From Adlercreutzia sp910585575 (GTDB lineage: Bacteria > Actinomycetota > Coriobacteriia > Coriobacteriales > Eggerthellaceae), in NCBI RefSeq assembly GCF_951801035.1, contig NZ_CATOKT010000004.1: a stretch of DNA of 64,000 nt. The stretch is one strand, 5' to 3'. This document shows, one piece after another, positions 1 to 15,000 of the stretch; position 1 is the first letter of the stretch, and each line of letters opens with the position of its first letter. The notes beneath the pieces were generated by a model. The model had not been told where the DNA came from. It did not search any database and saw only the letters and a list, made by a program, of their open reading frames with translations. The position numbers and the translations under genes were made by a program.

Positions 1-3000
1 CATTATTCGCAGTGCCAGAGAAATACCACTGCTTGGCATCGATCTTAATGGTGGGCTTCTCATCGGAGCGGAAGAAGCCGGCGCGGCTGCGCTCGAACTG
101 CGCGTACTTCGTATCATCGTAGCGTGGCACCACCGTGGCGAAGTGGTTCACGTGCACCGAGTCAGACTTCTCCAACTTGGTGTCCTCGCCCTCGGCGTAA
201 GTTTCCACCGTGGTGTTCAGGCCTGCGTCGGTCATGGCATCGGACACCGCCTGGGTAATAACCTCGGGGGTGCTCTTGTCAGCCAGCAGCGTGATGTCCT
301 GGCCGGGCTCGCGCTCGGTCAGGGACATGACACCGTACAGCGGCGCAGTGGCCTGAACCTTCGGCAGCTCGCTGATGAAGGCGTGGCCCAGAATACCCGC
401 AGCGTTGCGCGTCATGGATTCGGGCATGGAGGAGCCCGTCACCCACTGGGGCTGATAGTCTTCCACTACCAAGTCGCCCTGCATGGTACGATCCCAGCAG
501 TCTTCGCCACCTACAGCCGGATTGGGCGCCGTGCCCCTCTTGGCTGCAGCCAGCTCAGCCGCGCTCAGTTCACGACCGCCGCTCCCCTTCCTCGTAGTGA
601 TGATCTCACCGAAGTAGTACAGCTGGTTCGGACCGATCTTGTATACCTTGGACATATCCAAGTAATTCACGTTGCCCAGAGTACGGTCAACGTACTTGTA
701 GATGATGTCTTCGTTATAGACGCCGTTCGCCTTCAGGTCACCGCCCTTCTGCTTGGCCCAGGCGGTGTTGTTGCGGTGCGGATCGACCTGATCGGCCTCT
801 TCGCTCTGGGGCGTATCGGGGTCGGCATCGACGGCCAGGCGGAAGCCCGTGGGCACCGGCACCTTGTGCGACAGGGTGTCATCGTCGATGATCGGGCGAC
901 CGTTCTTGTCCACGTCGCAAGCACGGATGACCCAACGGATCTGGCGGATCTGCGTACCGGCCTTGGCCACTCCGTTGGAGAACGACATATTCTGCTTAGC
1001 GCCTACGTTCGTGTAACCCACGAGTTCCCAACCGTAGCCGTCGCCTTCGCCGGCGGTGTTGTAGTCGTAGGCGTCATCCTCGCCGAAGAAGTAGTCGCGA
1101 TCGGCGTCGGTGCCAGGAACCGAGAAGTTCTCACGGTCGTTGTAGGCGGCGCCGTTCTGCTCGACGTAGCCGTTCACCTTGTCCTTCAGATTCGTGCTGG
1201 CGCGGCGCACGTACACGAGCACCCACAGCTTGTCCTCGATGGCGCGGTTCGCCGCAGCCTCGGGGGTATTGATGGGCGTGCGCACCGTCGATGTGCGGGA
1301 CACCACGGCCGCCTTGTCCTTGTTCTTGTCGTAGTCGTCGCGGTCGATGACCGTACCGTCTTTGGCCAGGTAGTCGTTATCGTCGTTGGCGTAGTAGGGC
1401 CACACGGTCTTGCCATCCTGGGTGAAGCCCTTCGAGAAGTCAATGCGCCAGGAACCCACTTCCTCGCCCGTGTCGGTGAAGTAGTGGCTGCCCTCGGAGG
1501 TAACGTACTCCTCGCCCGTCACCGGGTTGGTGATGCGGTGCTCGTAGGTGCCGGGGATCTCCCACACGCCCGAGTTCACCTTCTCGATATCGGGGGTCAC
1601 TTTACCCGTGGGGGTGGTCACGCTGTTCAGCGGCACGTTCTCGTTGGACTGGCTGCCCAGGGCCCACAGGGGCACCTGCCAGTCGACGATGAACGAGTTC
1701 ACCGCCGCCCCGGTGTTAATGGCCTGGGTAACGTACAGGTTGTTGTTGCCACCCTGGGTAGAGTCGGTAGAGTCGGTGTCGTTGGTGGGCACGCGCACGA
1801 TACCGGTGTCCACGCGTACGCTGGCTGAGGGCTTGCGAATCTTGAACACGCCCGACACCGAGGACATATGACGCTCGGGACGCACGATGGGAGTGCCGTC
1901 GGGGCGCGTGATGGCATCGCCGCTCTCGTAGACGCCGTCCTTATCGTAGTCCTGCGCGGGCACCATGTCCTGGGTATCGGGATCCTGATGCTCGGCCTCG
2001 TCGTACACCAAAGAGGGCTCATCTACCCACTGGAAGTACTCGGGCGACTGGTTGTTGAAGCCGCCCACGCCGTACACGGCCGTGGAGTTTTCCTCGATGG
2101 TGGGCTTCAGGTACAGCTCACCCGCCTTGAAAGTAACGGTCTGCTCATCGGCGCCGTTGGCGTCCACCACCGACTCCACCTGCGGGTAGCCGTCCTCGCC
2201 GTAGAGCACGTTGCCCTTGGTGTCCTTCTTGGCGCGGAAGATCTTCGCGTCCTTGGACACCGTGGCCGTGGTGTCGGCGGCAAAGCGATGGCTCCAACCG
2301 GTCTCGCGCGGCAGCCAGGCCACGTCTCGATCCTCAGTGGCGAAGTAGGCCTTGGTGGCCTGCGTAGACCAGGAGCGGATGGTCTCCAGCTGCTGGGCAT
2401 AGGTAAGCAGCTCGCCGTCGGCGTCGGTCAGGCCCTCCAGGGCCGACTCTTCATCGCCCAGATTGTCGATGCGGGTGCGCACCTTCAAGGTGACCACGTC
2501 GCCAGCGCCCACATAGCCGTCGGCGCGCACGTTGTCCCAGAAGGCAGACAGCAGGCTGTTGTGCTTCACAAACTCGGCGTCGTTGGCGTCGTCGGGCGGC
2601 GTCAGCTCGAACACGATGGTCTCGCCCGCGTGGCTGCGGCTCTTCACGTCGTCGGCATCGACGCCGTCGTCGGGGTCGTCCACGTCGGGCTTGCCGTACT
2701 CGGTATGCTTCTTAGCCGCGTTACTGTAGGTGTCCTTGTCGTAGTCGGACTGCACGCGCACGCGCACGGTCCAGCCCAGCTCGATCAGCTGCTTGGGCGT
2801 CAGGCGCATATACTTCTTCTGCTGCGTCTCGCGCTTCGGATACACCGCCGAGCCCGTCTCCGGATCCTTCACCTTGCCGGTGTCGGTGTGGCGGTCCTTA
2901 TAGGTGTACTCCACGTAGAACGAGTAGTCGTCGCCAGTGTAATCGCAGAACAGCTTCTCGAACTGGTTGGGGTTGACCACCTCGCCCAGGTTCATCAGCT

Positions 3001-6000
3001 TCTGCTGGTTATAGAAGGTTACCTGCTCGGGCAGGTACACCGAGAACACCAGCTTGGCGTGCTGCAGCGCGCCCTCCTTGCCCTGCTGGCCCGAGGCGTT
3101 CTTGTTGCCGATGATGGAGTTGCGGAACGTAGCGGAGAACCACATCTCGTCGTCGTACTCGAAGGTGCCTTCCTTGGCATCGGCCTGGGTGTTGCCCAGC
3201 AGCGCGCCCTTCTCGGTGCCAGGCAGTGGCAGGGCCTCGCTGTCGGTCAGGTTGCCGCCGGCCACCGTGCTGTCAGTGGGCTTGTCGGTCGGGGTGTTCT
3301 GGATCTTGTAGTCGGAGCCCAGGGTAGGCGTCTTCAGACGCAGCTTGCTGGCCGCGAACACGCCGCCGTCCACATGGGTGGCCTGCTTGCCATCGGCGCG
3401 GGTGGCGAACTTCTCGGTCTTCGCCGCCGCCGAGTTCGTGCTGTCGGTGGTCAGCGCACCGGTTTCATCCTGCTTGTTGTTGTTCAGGTTGTTCGTGGTT
3501 TCGGTGGACAGGCCGTACTGGGTACGGAAGTTGTACTCCGAAACGTTCATGCCGCGGTTGCCCGCAGGGCCGGCCAGGGGCACCGTGGCCGCGCCGGGAC
3601 GGGTGGAGCCGCCCTGCTCGGTGTAGGTGCCGAAGTAACCAGTCAAATGGTTGTACTGCACTTGGTCGTTGGTCTGGGTGCCGGCATTGTAGAAGTTGTA
3701 GGGCAGGCGCGACACGAACTCCATGGTGTTCCACCAGTGACTGCGGTGGTACCACTGCCCGTTCGACTGAATGTAGCAGCCGTTGTGGCTGTAGGTGTAG
3801 TTGCCGCTGAAGACGTTGTCGTACTCCCACTGATAGCGATAGGCGTCCCAACCATGGGCGTCGCCGTAGTAGGCGGTGCCCAGATGGTTGGTGGTGTTGT
3901 GGCCGATGGAGCCCCACGACGAGCTGTCGCCCCAGCGCGTGGCGTAGGAGGCCGACACGGCATCCAGGCGCACGTCGCGCTGGCGCCAGTCGCCAGCGCC
4001 GCGGAAACGAGCCGGGGCACCGACGGTGTAGGGGTCGGCACCGCAGCTGGGATGCGAGATGTTGTTGTCGATAAGCGACTTGTAGCCGGTCATGGCGCTG
4101 GTCACGTAGGTGCGGATCGACTCGGTGGTACGCGCCGCCTCCTTGTGAGCCGGCAGCTCGGCCCACTCGGGCTCGGAGGTCATGGCCACCGAGAACTTGA
4201 ACGTGTCCATCTGATGCGACAGGATGCGCTGCTCGGTGGCGGGATCGTTGTTCAGATCGTCGCCCTTGGGCAGGAAGCGCACCACGAAGCGGTAGTTCTC
4301 TGTATTAATCTGGCTGGCCGGATACTGGGTAGCGTCGGCCTCCACCTTCTCATAGGTCACCGTGGCGGTGAAGTTCTCCTTCAGCCACTCCAGGGACTCG
4401 TTCTGGTTCACCTCGCCGGCATTGCCCCAGCTGGCGTTCGTGGACTGCGCGATGTCCCAGTCCTCGTAGAGGAATTCCTGGGTCTGGTCGGCCCACTGGC
4501 CATAGGGCTTGCGGGTCTCGCGGTGCACCGGCGTGATGCCGTAGGGCAGCACCACGGTAACCACGGGCAGCACCAAATCACCCATCTGGCCGCCCAGTTT
4601 GGAGTAGGTGGCCCAGCGGTTCTCGTTGATGACCCAGCCGCGCCAGTTGTTGTCGGCGTAGTGGCGCGCAAAGGCATCCCACCAGAAGCGGTTCTCCACA
4701 TGCACGTTCACCTGGCGGGTATCGGTCTCAGCCTCCATGTAGTAGTTGGCCGAGGTCGAACCTACGCCATCGGTGATGGTGCCGTCCTCCTGGTTGCCGC
4801 CCAGCACGTCGGGCAGGCTGATGGAGTTCCACACGCGCACCACGGGCTTGCGCATCACGGCGTTAGTGCCCGTCTGGGCATACAGCACCGGCCCGTCCGT
4901 GGTCTCGTCCTTGTAGGCCTTCTTCCAGAAGTCAAGGTTGGCCGCAGCCTTGCCCATGGGATCGACCACCGTGGCCGTATCCGTGGGCTCGGTCGTGCGC
5001 ACCGTGTTATTCTGCACGGTCCAGCCGTTCACCGCCGGCATGTTGGGAGAGCCGGCCAGCTGGGTTTCGCCCGTGCGCGTACGGTAGTAGCGCTGCAGCG
5101 TGTACTTGTAGTCCATGCCGAAGGGCTGCATATTGCGGGTACGATCCTTGGCCAGACCCTCGAAGTGGTCGTAGTCGTAAATCTGGTAATAGGCGCTCGA
5201 GCGGCTGGGCTCCTGGCCCTTGCCCTTGTCCTGACCGGTGACACCGCCCTCCTCGGCGGGGCGATCCCATGGACGGGTAAGCACGCGGTCGAACCAGCCC
5301 TCGTTCTCGTTGTTGCCGAACACGTGGGACGGGATGTTCACCTTAATCTGGTAACCGCCGTTGCCCTTCAGGGCGTCCTCGATAGCCTTGGCGTACTGGG
5401 CGTAGGCGCCACCGCGGCGCACCACGTCGGGGTCGGCCGCATCCCAGGTGCGACCATCGATGTTGCGGCCGAACCACTTGGCCAGATCCTGCTTCACCTT
5501 GATCTTCAGCACCCACGGCTGCGAGCTGTCGCGATAGCTGATCGAATGATTGGTGGAGCCTTCAGCGGCCACCGCCGTGTAGGTGTTCTTGTCGGTGTTG
5601 GCCGTGGCAGCCACGCTGGAGCGACCGGGATCCTGCATCGCGCTGGGCGCGTAGTAGTCGGCGAAGGCACTCGTGGGCGTCTGCACCACTTCAAGCTCCA
5701 GCAGGTCGCTGATGTCGATCCACTCGGTAGCGGCATAGGGGTCTTGCGAGTAGTTGCCGCCCACCGCCGTGGTCTTCTTCAGCAGGAAGGCCTGGGGCTT
5801 GATCTGGGTAGCCAGCTTCTCCAGGTCGTTCGTGTCCACCGTGCCCTCGGAAGGCGCCGTGCCCTCTTCGGCCTCGGCGTCGTAGAACGCCGTGGGGCTG
5901 CCGACGCCGTCGGTGGGTACCGAGGCCGCAACCGACTCATCGGCGGACGCGTCGTCCTCAACCGAGGACACCTCGGCCAGGCCACGGGACAGGGCCTCGG

Positions 6001-9000
6001 CAATCGCCGCCTGATCGGCGGCGTCGAAGAACTCGCCGTTGGGCGTCTCCTCGGCCGTTTCGCCGTCCTCGGCCACGGCGGGCATGGTGGGCGTCACGGC
6101 CTGCATGGCCGCATCGGATTCAGCGGAAGCCGCGGTCACCTGGAACAGATCGGCCGTCTCGACGGCCTCGGCCGCCGCCTCGTCCACGGCTCCCGTGGCC
6201 TGGGCCAGCACCGTGTCGGTACCGGTCAGGCTTGCGGGCAGCGCAGCATCGGGCGCCGCGGCACCATCGGCGTCAGTCGACAGGCCCGTGGCCTCTTCGA
6301 TCAGAGCGCTTGCCTCGTCCAGGCAGGCCAGGGCGAAGGCCGCGAAGCCGCCGGCCAGCGAAGCCGTACGCACCTCGGCGGTGTCCTTCGCGGTAACCTT
6401 GAACACCGTGACGGCGCCGGTGCCGTCCACGGTGAAGGCCGTGCTCCACAGGTAGGGCTTGTCGCTCCAGCTCTGCTCGTCGATCACTAAGGTGTAGGTG
6501 CCGGCCTCCAGCGTGCCCAGCACCGTCTCGTCCACTACCTTCATGGTGCGGCGCTCGGCGGGCTGGCCGTCGGCGCCCTGTACGGGCACCACGGCACCGG
6601 AGGCATCTTCCACATGGAAGGTGAACTCCGCGCCGTCGACGAAGGTGGCGGTATCCGTAGGGGCCGTCACCGTTACCTGGCCGGCGTTAGCGCCGGGCTC
6701 CAGGGTAAGGGACAGATCCACGGCCGCGCCGCCGTCCTCGACCACAAACTCAATGGGATCGGCCGGCAGAGCAAAGGTGGTGCCGTCAGCCAGCTTGGGC
6801 GACTCGACCAGACGCAGGCGATAGGTGCCCGGGGCCAGGCTCTTCAGGAACACGGGGCGGCCTAAGCCAACGCTGGCGCGCTGCACCATCTGCTCCTCGG
6901 TGGCCACCGCCGACTCGCCCTCACCCACAATCTTCACGCGGCTCAGGCTGTACTTGGCCGTGTCGGACGCCGCAACGCCCGCGGCAGCGATGTCGATGCG
7001 CACCGTCGACTGGCCCGCCACCACCGCAGGAGCCTCGGCCAAGGTGCACTCCATGGCCAGGTCGATAACGGTGCCGTGGCCGTCGGCCTCGAAGTACGAC
7101 ACCTCAGCGGGAGCAATGAAGTCCCAGGTGCCGTTCTTCTCTACCTCGATCTCGTTGCCAGTGGGCTGGCCGTTCTTGTCGTACTCGGGCTCGGAAATCG
7201 TATAGGTGTAGGCCATGGTGGGAGCCTGCACCATCTGAGCGAAGTAGGTGCCCTTGGGCAGGGTGGCCAACAGAGTCTTCGCGTCCTTCGTCACGGGAAT
7301 GCGGTAGGCGGTCTCGTCCACCGTCTCCTCGCCCTCAGCCGGCAGAACCACCTGGCCGGTGGCCGGATCAACCACATCGCCGCCCTCGGTGCGAATGACC
7401 ACGTAGGCCGGGGTATCGGCACCGTAAGCCGACACGGTCAGGTTCACCGGGCTGGCATCCCAGATATGCTCGAGCGTATACTCGCGCTCGATGGGATCGC
7501 CCAGGCCCACCACGTAGAAGTGGTCAGCTCCGGCGGGCGTGGTGTAGCCCAGGCCGCCGCCCAGCTCGCTGGACATCTGGGGCGAGGATGTCACCTTGAT
7601 GCCGTAGTGGCCGCGAGGCAGCTCTGCCACCTGCACCTTGCCGTTGGCAGCCACGGGCACAGCCTCGTAGCCCTCCACCACGGGGCCCTCCACGTAGGTG
7701 ACCTTTTCCTCCATGACGGGGTTGCCCTCTTCGTCCGTGACCGGGTTGCCCTCCTCGTCCACCTTCGGCTCAGAGGTCTTCTGCTCGGTCATGGACACAA
7801 TGGCCACGGTTCCCGGGGCCTCAGGGCTGGCGCCCTCGGCATGCAGAGTAACCGACACGGGGCTCTTCACCTCGATACGGTTCAGCGACAGCGAGCCGCT
7901 TACCTGCGAAGGCACCTCGGAGTCATAGACGTTCACCTCAACGTAGCGACCCTCTTCGGTGCACGAGACGAACTTGCCAGCCTCGTCCTTGATGTAGTTC
8001 TTCTTGCCAATGGTGATGACAGCCACGCCGTCGGCGTTGGTGCCGTCGGCATTCACCGGGCCCTCGTACTTAGACAGGCGCACCGGCGTGCCGTTCTCAG
8101 CGTATACCTTCTTCTTCTCGTCCTTCGTGGCAGCGTCGACGCTGGCAACGATACCCGTAGACACCTTTTCGCCGTCTTCGCCCGTGGTCTCGGAGGGGTT
8201 GGCCTCCACCATGGACTCGTGGGCGGTGATGTGGAAGCTGAGCGGCTTCCACTTGGTGGTGCGCTCCTCTACCTTCTGCTTGCCGTCCTCGCCGGCAACC
8301 AGCACGCGGTAGGTGTACTCGCCCTCCTGGAAGGGCAGACCCTCAGGGGTGGTGCCTACCGACTTGATGACAATCCAGTAGTCGCCCTCGGGCAGCGTGA
8401 AGTCGTCGCCGCCCAGCACCATGGTGGTGTTCGGCGTGAGCTCGAAGTTCTCGATAGCCACATTGCCCGTGGCGTTCACCACGTCCACAATGATGGGCTC
8501 TTCCAGGCCATCGGCATCAACGCGCAGCGACACCTGGCCCTTATAGGACACGACGTTCTCCTCGAGGTCGTCATCGCCTTCGGTGGGGATGTCGGTGACG
8601 GTGCCGTCCAGAATAGGCTCGACGCCGCGGGGCATCACGTAGGTGAATTCCACGCCGTCCAGGTTGCGGTCACCGTAATTGTAGGCAATCAGCTCGCTGA
8701 CGAAGTCCTGGTTGTACTGCAGGGCCGTGGTGTACTGGCCCAGCATGACGCCACGATGGTCGCGATAGTGCTCGCCAGAGTAGTCGTAGTTGGCCGGCTG
8801 CCATCCGGCATGGGTGTCCTCGCTGCTGTAATAGCGACGGGTCTCGTAATCGGACACACCGGAGCCAGCCGTGGCCGTGGAACCGGAAATGAAGCGCGAG
8901 GACGTGGCCAGCCACGCCTTCTGCAGATGCAGACGGGTCTCGGACCACACCAACGGCGTAGTGCTTTCCCAGCGATCGTCGTCAGCCGTGGCGTTCACGC

Positions 9001-12000
9001 GCGGCTTGGTAACGTAGGCATACCAGTCGCGCACGAAGCGATGGCGGTTCTCCAGGGCACTGGCGCCATTGGTCAGGGCGTTCTCGCTGTTCTGGCTGCT
9101 TCCGCCCGTGTTATGGCTGTTCGAGCTGTCGTACCACCACACATAGTGGGTATCGCTGGGCAGCTGGTTCTCCACCGAAGCCTTCGTGCCCGGCTTCGGG
9201 CGCGGCGTGTAGCGAGTAACCTGCTTGTTGTTGGACACCTTCATATCAGTATCCAGCAGATAGCCCAAGCTGTAGTTGTCAGTGGCTGCCCCCGTAGTCT
9301 GAATATTAGTGTGGTAGTTGCGATCGGAGCCATTACCGGAGTTGTAGGGATAGGCGTACATGCCCATGCCATTGATGCCCCAGCCGTTGATGTTCCACCC
9401 GGTGCTGTACTGACCGTAGGAATTGCCCTCACCGGGGATGTAGGTGTAGGAGCCGTCGAACATCTCCCAGGTGTCGGTCTGCTCCGGCTTATCGCCCGAG
9501 AAGGCCGAGTCCAGCATGAGGTAGTCCATGTCCATGTACACGTTTTCCGTGGCGAAGCGGAAAGCGCCCCAGCTGTCGCGAACCGACTGATCGGTCCAGG
9601 CCGTACCCGTGTAGGCATCGCCATTGTTGCCCAGCGGGCTCACATGGCCCGTCCAGCCAGAACCCTCATGCCAGTAGTCGGTATAGTAGTACTCGCCCAC
9701 ACGGGGGAAGTAAGCAGGCTCCATACCCGTGGTGCCCGTAGCCACGTTCAGGCGATCGTCGGTAATGCCCTGGCGCTGATACACCTGGGGCAAGTTGTCC
9801 ACCGAAGCGTACACGTCGAAGTACAACTCGATGCGGTCGCCCACCTCCATGCGGGTGGAGTCCGGCATAATCTCGTCGATGGGGCGATCGTACTGCAGCG
9901 CGTCATCCACAATGGAGCCGCCCTGATCGCCGGCGTTCTCGACGCGGCTTACCTCCGCAGCACCCTTAGGCAGCTCTTGGCCCACGGGAATCCAGGAAAT
10001 CTTGAACAGCGTGAACGTGGTTTCCTGGCTGACCTTCTTAGAGGCATCGCCCTCGGTCAGCGTACCGCGCGGATCCAGATCAGCGAAGTAGTCGCCATGG
10101 CCACCGCCCGTGGTCACGTAGGTGTTGTTGTAGATCATGGCGCCGCCGTAGTCGGGCAGGTTGTAGTCAGCCACGGGCTCCACAATGAGCTTCATGCCGT
10201 TCGTGCGCTTCGCATAAACGTCGTTGTTGCTCACCCAGGTGCTGCTGCCGCGCTTCTGGTAGTTCTCGTACCAGCTGACCTTCAGGTGCTTCGCCAGGTA
10301 CTCGGCGGTGATGGTCTGATCCTTCTCATCCTTCAGGTACTGGGTGGGAATCATCTCGTAGAACACCGGGTTGTACAGCTCGCCTTCCAGCGTGGTAATA
10401 CCCACGTTGGTGCGCTTCGGCACGTTGGTCAGGCTGTTCTTGTACCAGAACTGCTCGCCGGGGATGTAGCCGGTCTTCTGCTTGGCGTTGGCGTCGTACA
10501 GGGCTGCCGCCTCGTCGGCGCTCTGGAACACCTGGCTCTGGAAGCGCATGACGGGAGTGCGACGCCAAATGGTGGTCATCTTGCGCTTGCCCTCGTCCTG
10601 TTTGGTCAGCATGACATCGTGGGATACCGGGTCGTTGTCCACCATCACGGGCGTAGGGCCGGTGCTCTTCGCCGTGTCGACGAAGTCGATGACCGTCTCC
10701 TGCTTGTCGGTATGGGTGAAGGACACGTCGGCCTGGCTAAAGGGCTGCCACAGGTTCTGCTGCTCGCCACCGGTATGACCCACGGCCGTGTTGTCCAGGC
10801 GCGTGTCCTGGTAGCGGGACACGCCCAGCAGGGACACGTCGTCCAGCGGGAAGGCCGTAACGCCGTCGGCCGTGGCCGGCAGGTCGAAATAGGTCATACG
10901 CACGCCGGTAACGTCACGGAACACGTTGCCGTTGGCGGTGTGGCCTTCGGGGGTCTGCGCACCTTCTTCGGTCACGTCGCCCACGGTGTAGCGGGCCGCC
11001 AGCTCTTCGTAGCTAACCCAGGCACCGTCGCCCGTGGGCGCATTCACCGCAAAGGGCGTGATAGTCTCACGCTCTTCCAGCATCAGGGTGGCCGGCGTGG
11101 CGGTCTTGTTCCAATCGGGCACGTAGTACTCGATCTTCACCTCGGGACGACGATCGGCCGCACTCGTGTCAACGCCGTCGCCCGTCAGGTTCTTGCTGCC
11201 GGGCAGCAGGGCGCGGCTGCGCGCCGCATCCGACGCCGTGCTGGACAGGCCGAGGCGCTTGGCCGGCGTAGTGTTGTTCCACTCCGCGTTATCGGTCACA
11301 TCGGCGCGGGGGTACCCCAGCTCCTCGATGGTCTCGTCGGCGGTGTAGGTGGGCTTGCGGGTCAGCTCGAAGAAGCGCTTGCCCGCCGGATTGCCATAGG
11401 CATCGAAGCCCTGAGTGCTGTCGTTGTAGGAGCCCTGCACCGTACCCGTGCCGTTCACGCCGCGCATGAAGGACACCGTCACCGTCATGGTGGCCTCGTG
11501 CCAGGTGCTGTTACGAATGTTGGTCAAGCGCAGACGCATGCGGTTGCCGTCGGCGTTGGCCGGCTGGCCCGAAGCCGACGTGGGATTCAGCTTCTTGGTC
11601 TCCCAATCCCAGAACTCCGGCGTGATAGCCACGCGGTTAGCGTCATTCTCGTCGCCCGGCTTTTCCTTCACATGGGTATGGAACACTACGTTGGAGTGAT
11701 CGTGAGCGGCCAGCTGGTTGTAGCCGTCGAAGCGCACGGTGCGCTCGTCGGCCTTAGTGATGAAGCTGTACTTCAGCAGCGTAGAGTCGTTGGCCACGCA
11801 GTTGTCGGCCACACCATTGCCCGTGGAATGGGCGCCGCGGATATAGCCGATTTCGTCAGCATCGCTGGCGAAGTCAGCAGTAGCCTTGTTGTTGCCGCCG
11901 CCCGAGCCGTCGTTGTTGTAGCAACGGTACTGGGTGTAGCCATGGAGCGGAGCCGCCACGGCATAGAAGTTGGCGCGCAGTGACTTGCCTTTGTAGGAAG

Positions 12001-15000
12001 GCTCGTCGTTGCGGTTCGTCTGGTTGGCCTCGTCGTTGTAGGCCTCGTCCTCTTCCCACTCGTCGGTCATTTGGGTAATAACGCGGATCCACACGCCGCG
12101 GCCCGGATCGATTTGACTGGTGGCGTTGGCGTTGTTCTTGGTGGCCGTGTAGGCGTCGCCGATGGAGAACACCAGGTTGCGGTTCTGGTCGTACTGCTCG
12201 TCGCCCGTGCCGAAGGTGCGGCCGTCGCCCTCCCCTGCCGTGGCGCGAGACAGATCCACCTGGGGATCCACGTTGATGGCGCCGGAGCCATCGGCCTGGG
12301 TCAGCTTCGCCGTCACCGGCAGTACCGCACCGGAGCCCTGGGCAGCGCTGTTGTTATCCACCCACTTCTTCTTGGTGCTGTCGTAGTACTTCTCTACCTC
12401 CCAGCCCACAATGCGCTGGCCCTTGCCCACCTCGAAGCGGGCATCCACATGCTGCAGAGGCAGCGGATCCAGCTCGAAGGGAGTGCCCGCATCGGAGCCG
12501 CTGTTGGTCAGATCGGTGCGCACCTTCTGCGATCCGGCACCGACGTACAGGCGGTACTCCACGTAGTCACCGGCATACAGGTCGCCGTTGGGGATGCCGC
12601 TGCCGTTGGTGCCCGTAGTGGCATCGGGGTTGTAGCTGACCGGCGACGTAGCGGACTTGCTGTCGGCGTCGTAGGCGAAGATGGAGGTGGTAGTACCGTT
12701 CATCTGCACCTTCTTGCCGCGCTGCATGTCGGTGGTCAGCACGCCCAGGCGATGGGACAGGTCGTACTGACGCGTGTTGTCTTCGTGGCGCACGATACTC
12801 TTCTTGTTGGGGTCGCGGGTGACCACGTCGGACACCGTCAGGCCCGTAGTCATGCGCATACCGCCGAAGCCGTTGCCCTGCTTGTCAAAGGTAGGCGTGG
12901 ACCAGTAGTTCCAGTTGCCCTTCACCGGATCGTTGCCCGTTTCCGCGGCGGTGCGGAAGTCCTCCACCTCGCGATCGGCATACACGCCATCATAGGCAAA
13001 GGCGAAGTTGTTCTGGTAATCCTCGTTATTGCGCGAGCGGTTCGCGCCCAGCCACTGACCAGAGTCCAGCATGGTGGCCGGCTTCTCGCGGTTGGAGTGG
13101 GGCGAGACGAACAGGAACTGCGCCGAGGTAACATAGGGTGCCGCATAGGTAAGGTTCACCGAAGGGTCGGCTTCGAAGGCGCCGCCCAGGGTGTTTGTCT
13201 TGCCCGTAGCCGCATAGTGGCCCACGATACCAGCCTGCACCAGATCGACCACATGCTTCTTGGCGTCAGCCTCGGTCTGACCCGCAGCCAACGTGTAGCC
13301 GGCCAGGTTCGCGCCAAACTCATCGGCAAACAGTTTGAACAGCTCGTCGGTGGACTTATCGGCGTTGGCCTGCTTCACCTCGGTCATACGCAGATACTTC
13401 TCGATGTCGATGACGAAGCAGCCAGGGTACACCGAGCTGGCATTGGTGTTGCTGGTGAAGGTGGCCGAGGTGCCAGAGCCCGACACCGTACCGGACAGAA
13501 TACCCAGGTTGATCATATCGTTCCAGGAAAGGCGCACGGTGGCCGTGGTGCCCAGCTGCACGTGGTAAACCGTGAACTGGAAGTCCTGAGCCCGGAACCA
13601 GTTGTCGTCGCGACTGTGGGTTCCCACGGGCACGAACTGAGCCGGCACGTACACCTTCTGCACACGCAGCGAGTCGGCCCCACCGGTAACAGGCTGGGTA
13701 AACGCCGGGTTCCAGCTGGTGCGCAGGCGCACCTGACTGATATGGGCGGCACGGTTCTCGTCGTCCACGCCCTCGTTCACGTCGTTGATATTCCGGAAGC
13801 GCGTCTCGTAGCGCACCACGTTGGGCGTCAAGTTATCGGCCTGGTAGTCGGGCACGTCGGGGCGGTTCAGGCTGTGGTAGTTGTCGCCGTTACGATTTAC
13901 CGACAGCCAAGAATGATAGCCGTAAGGGATCAGGTAGCCCAGGAAGTAGGCCGTGTCGCGGTTGCGATGCTCGATGCTGGCGTTGCTCGAGCTCTTCCAG
14001 TCGGTGTGGCCCGGGTGCACGCCCGAGAACGACTGGGCCGTGTAGCTGCCGATGGGCGTGGACAGATCTTTGAAGTTGTAGGAGCGCGAGCTGACATGGT
14101 TGCGGGCATCCACTACGTCACCGCAGCTGTCGTGCTTGCCCGAAGCCAACTTGTAGGCAGGGTGCTTCTGTCCCTTATAAATGTAGGGGCGACCCAGCAG
14201 GCGGATGTCGATGACGCCGCTGTTGCCGTCGCGATCCACGGACAGGCCCGTGTGCTCGCCCGTAATGTCGCCGTTGCCGTTGTAGGGGCCCAGGTTCATG
14301 TCGTAGGTGGCAATGAACTCGTTGGTGTCCAGCGGAATGGTGACCATACGGTTGCCATTGGCGGCCTTGTAGTCGATGATCTCCTTGTGGGGCTCCTCGT
14401 CGGGACGGCTGAACTGAATGTAGCCACCGGAACCAGCCGTGCCGCCTGCGGTCAGGAAGGCCAGACCCTCATTGGAAATCTTGTTCCAAGTCTCGCCGTT
14501 CTTTTCGTACAGACCGTCCTGACGCAGCTGGAAGGTACGGCCCTCGGCCTCCTGCTCGAAGATGGCGAAGCCGTCGGTGTTCAGATCCTCGGTGGCGTGC
14601 CACTTCTTCGTGGTGAAGGTGATGGTGGCGCGGTCGTAGCTGCGCAGATGGTTCAGCACACCGGCCTTCACCTGCAGGCCCGTGGACAAGAAGCCATAGT
14701 AGCCCAAGTCCTCGTCGGGCTGGCACCAGGGCAGCGTGTCGCCAATGTTCACCTTGTCGGCGAAGGACGTGTAATTCCAGCCCCAGTCATTGGGGTAATA
14801 GGTGTCGGAGCCCCAGGTGCTGGTGTAGCTCTGATCGCCCGAATAGATACCTCTATAGATAGTATGTCGGTAGAACGAGGTGGCGAAGTTCACGTCGCCA
14901 CCGAAGAGGGCGTGGCTCGTGCCGCTGACATAGTTATCGTAATCGTTCAGCTGGGTCTGATCCTTGCCGCCCCAGTTGATACCCTCCATGGTGTAGTTGC

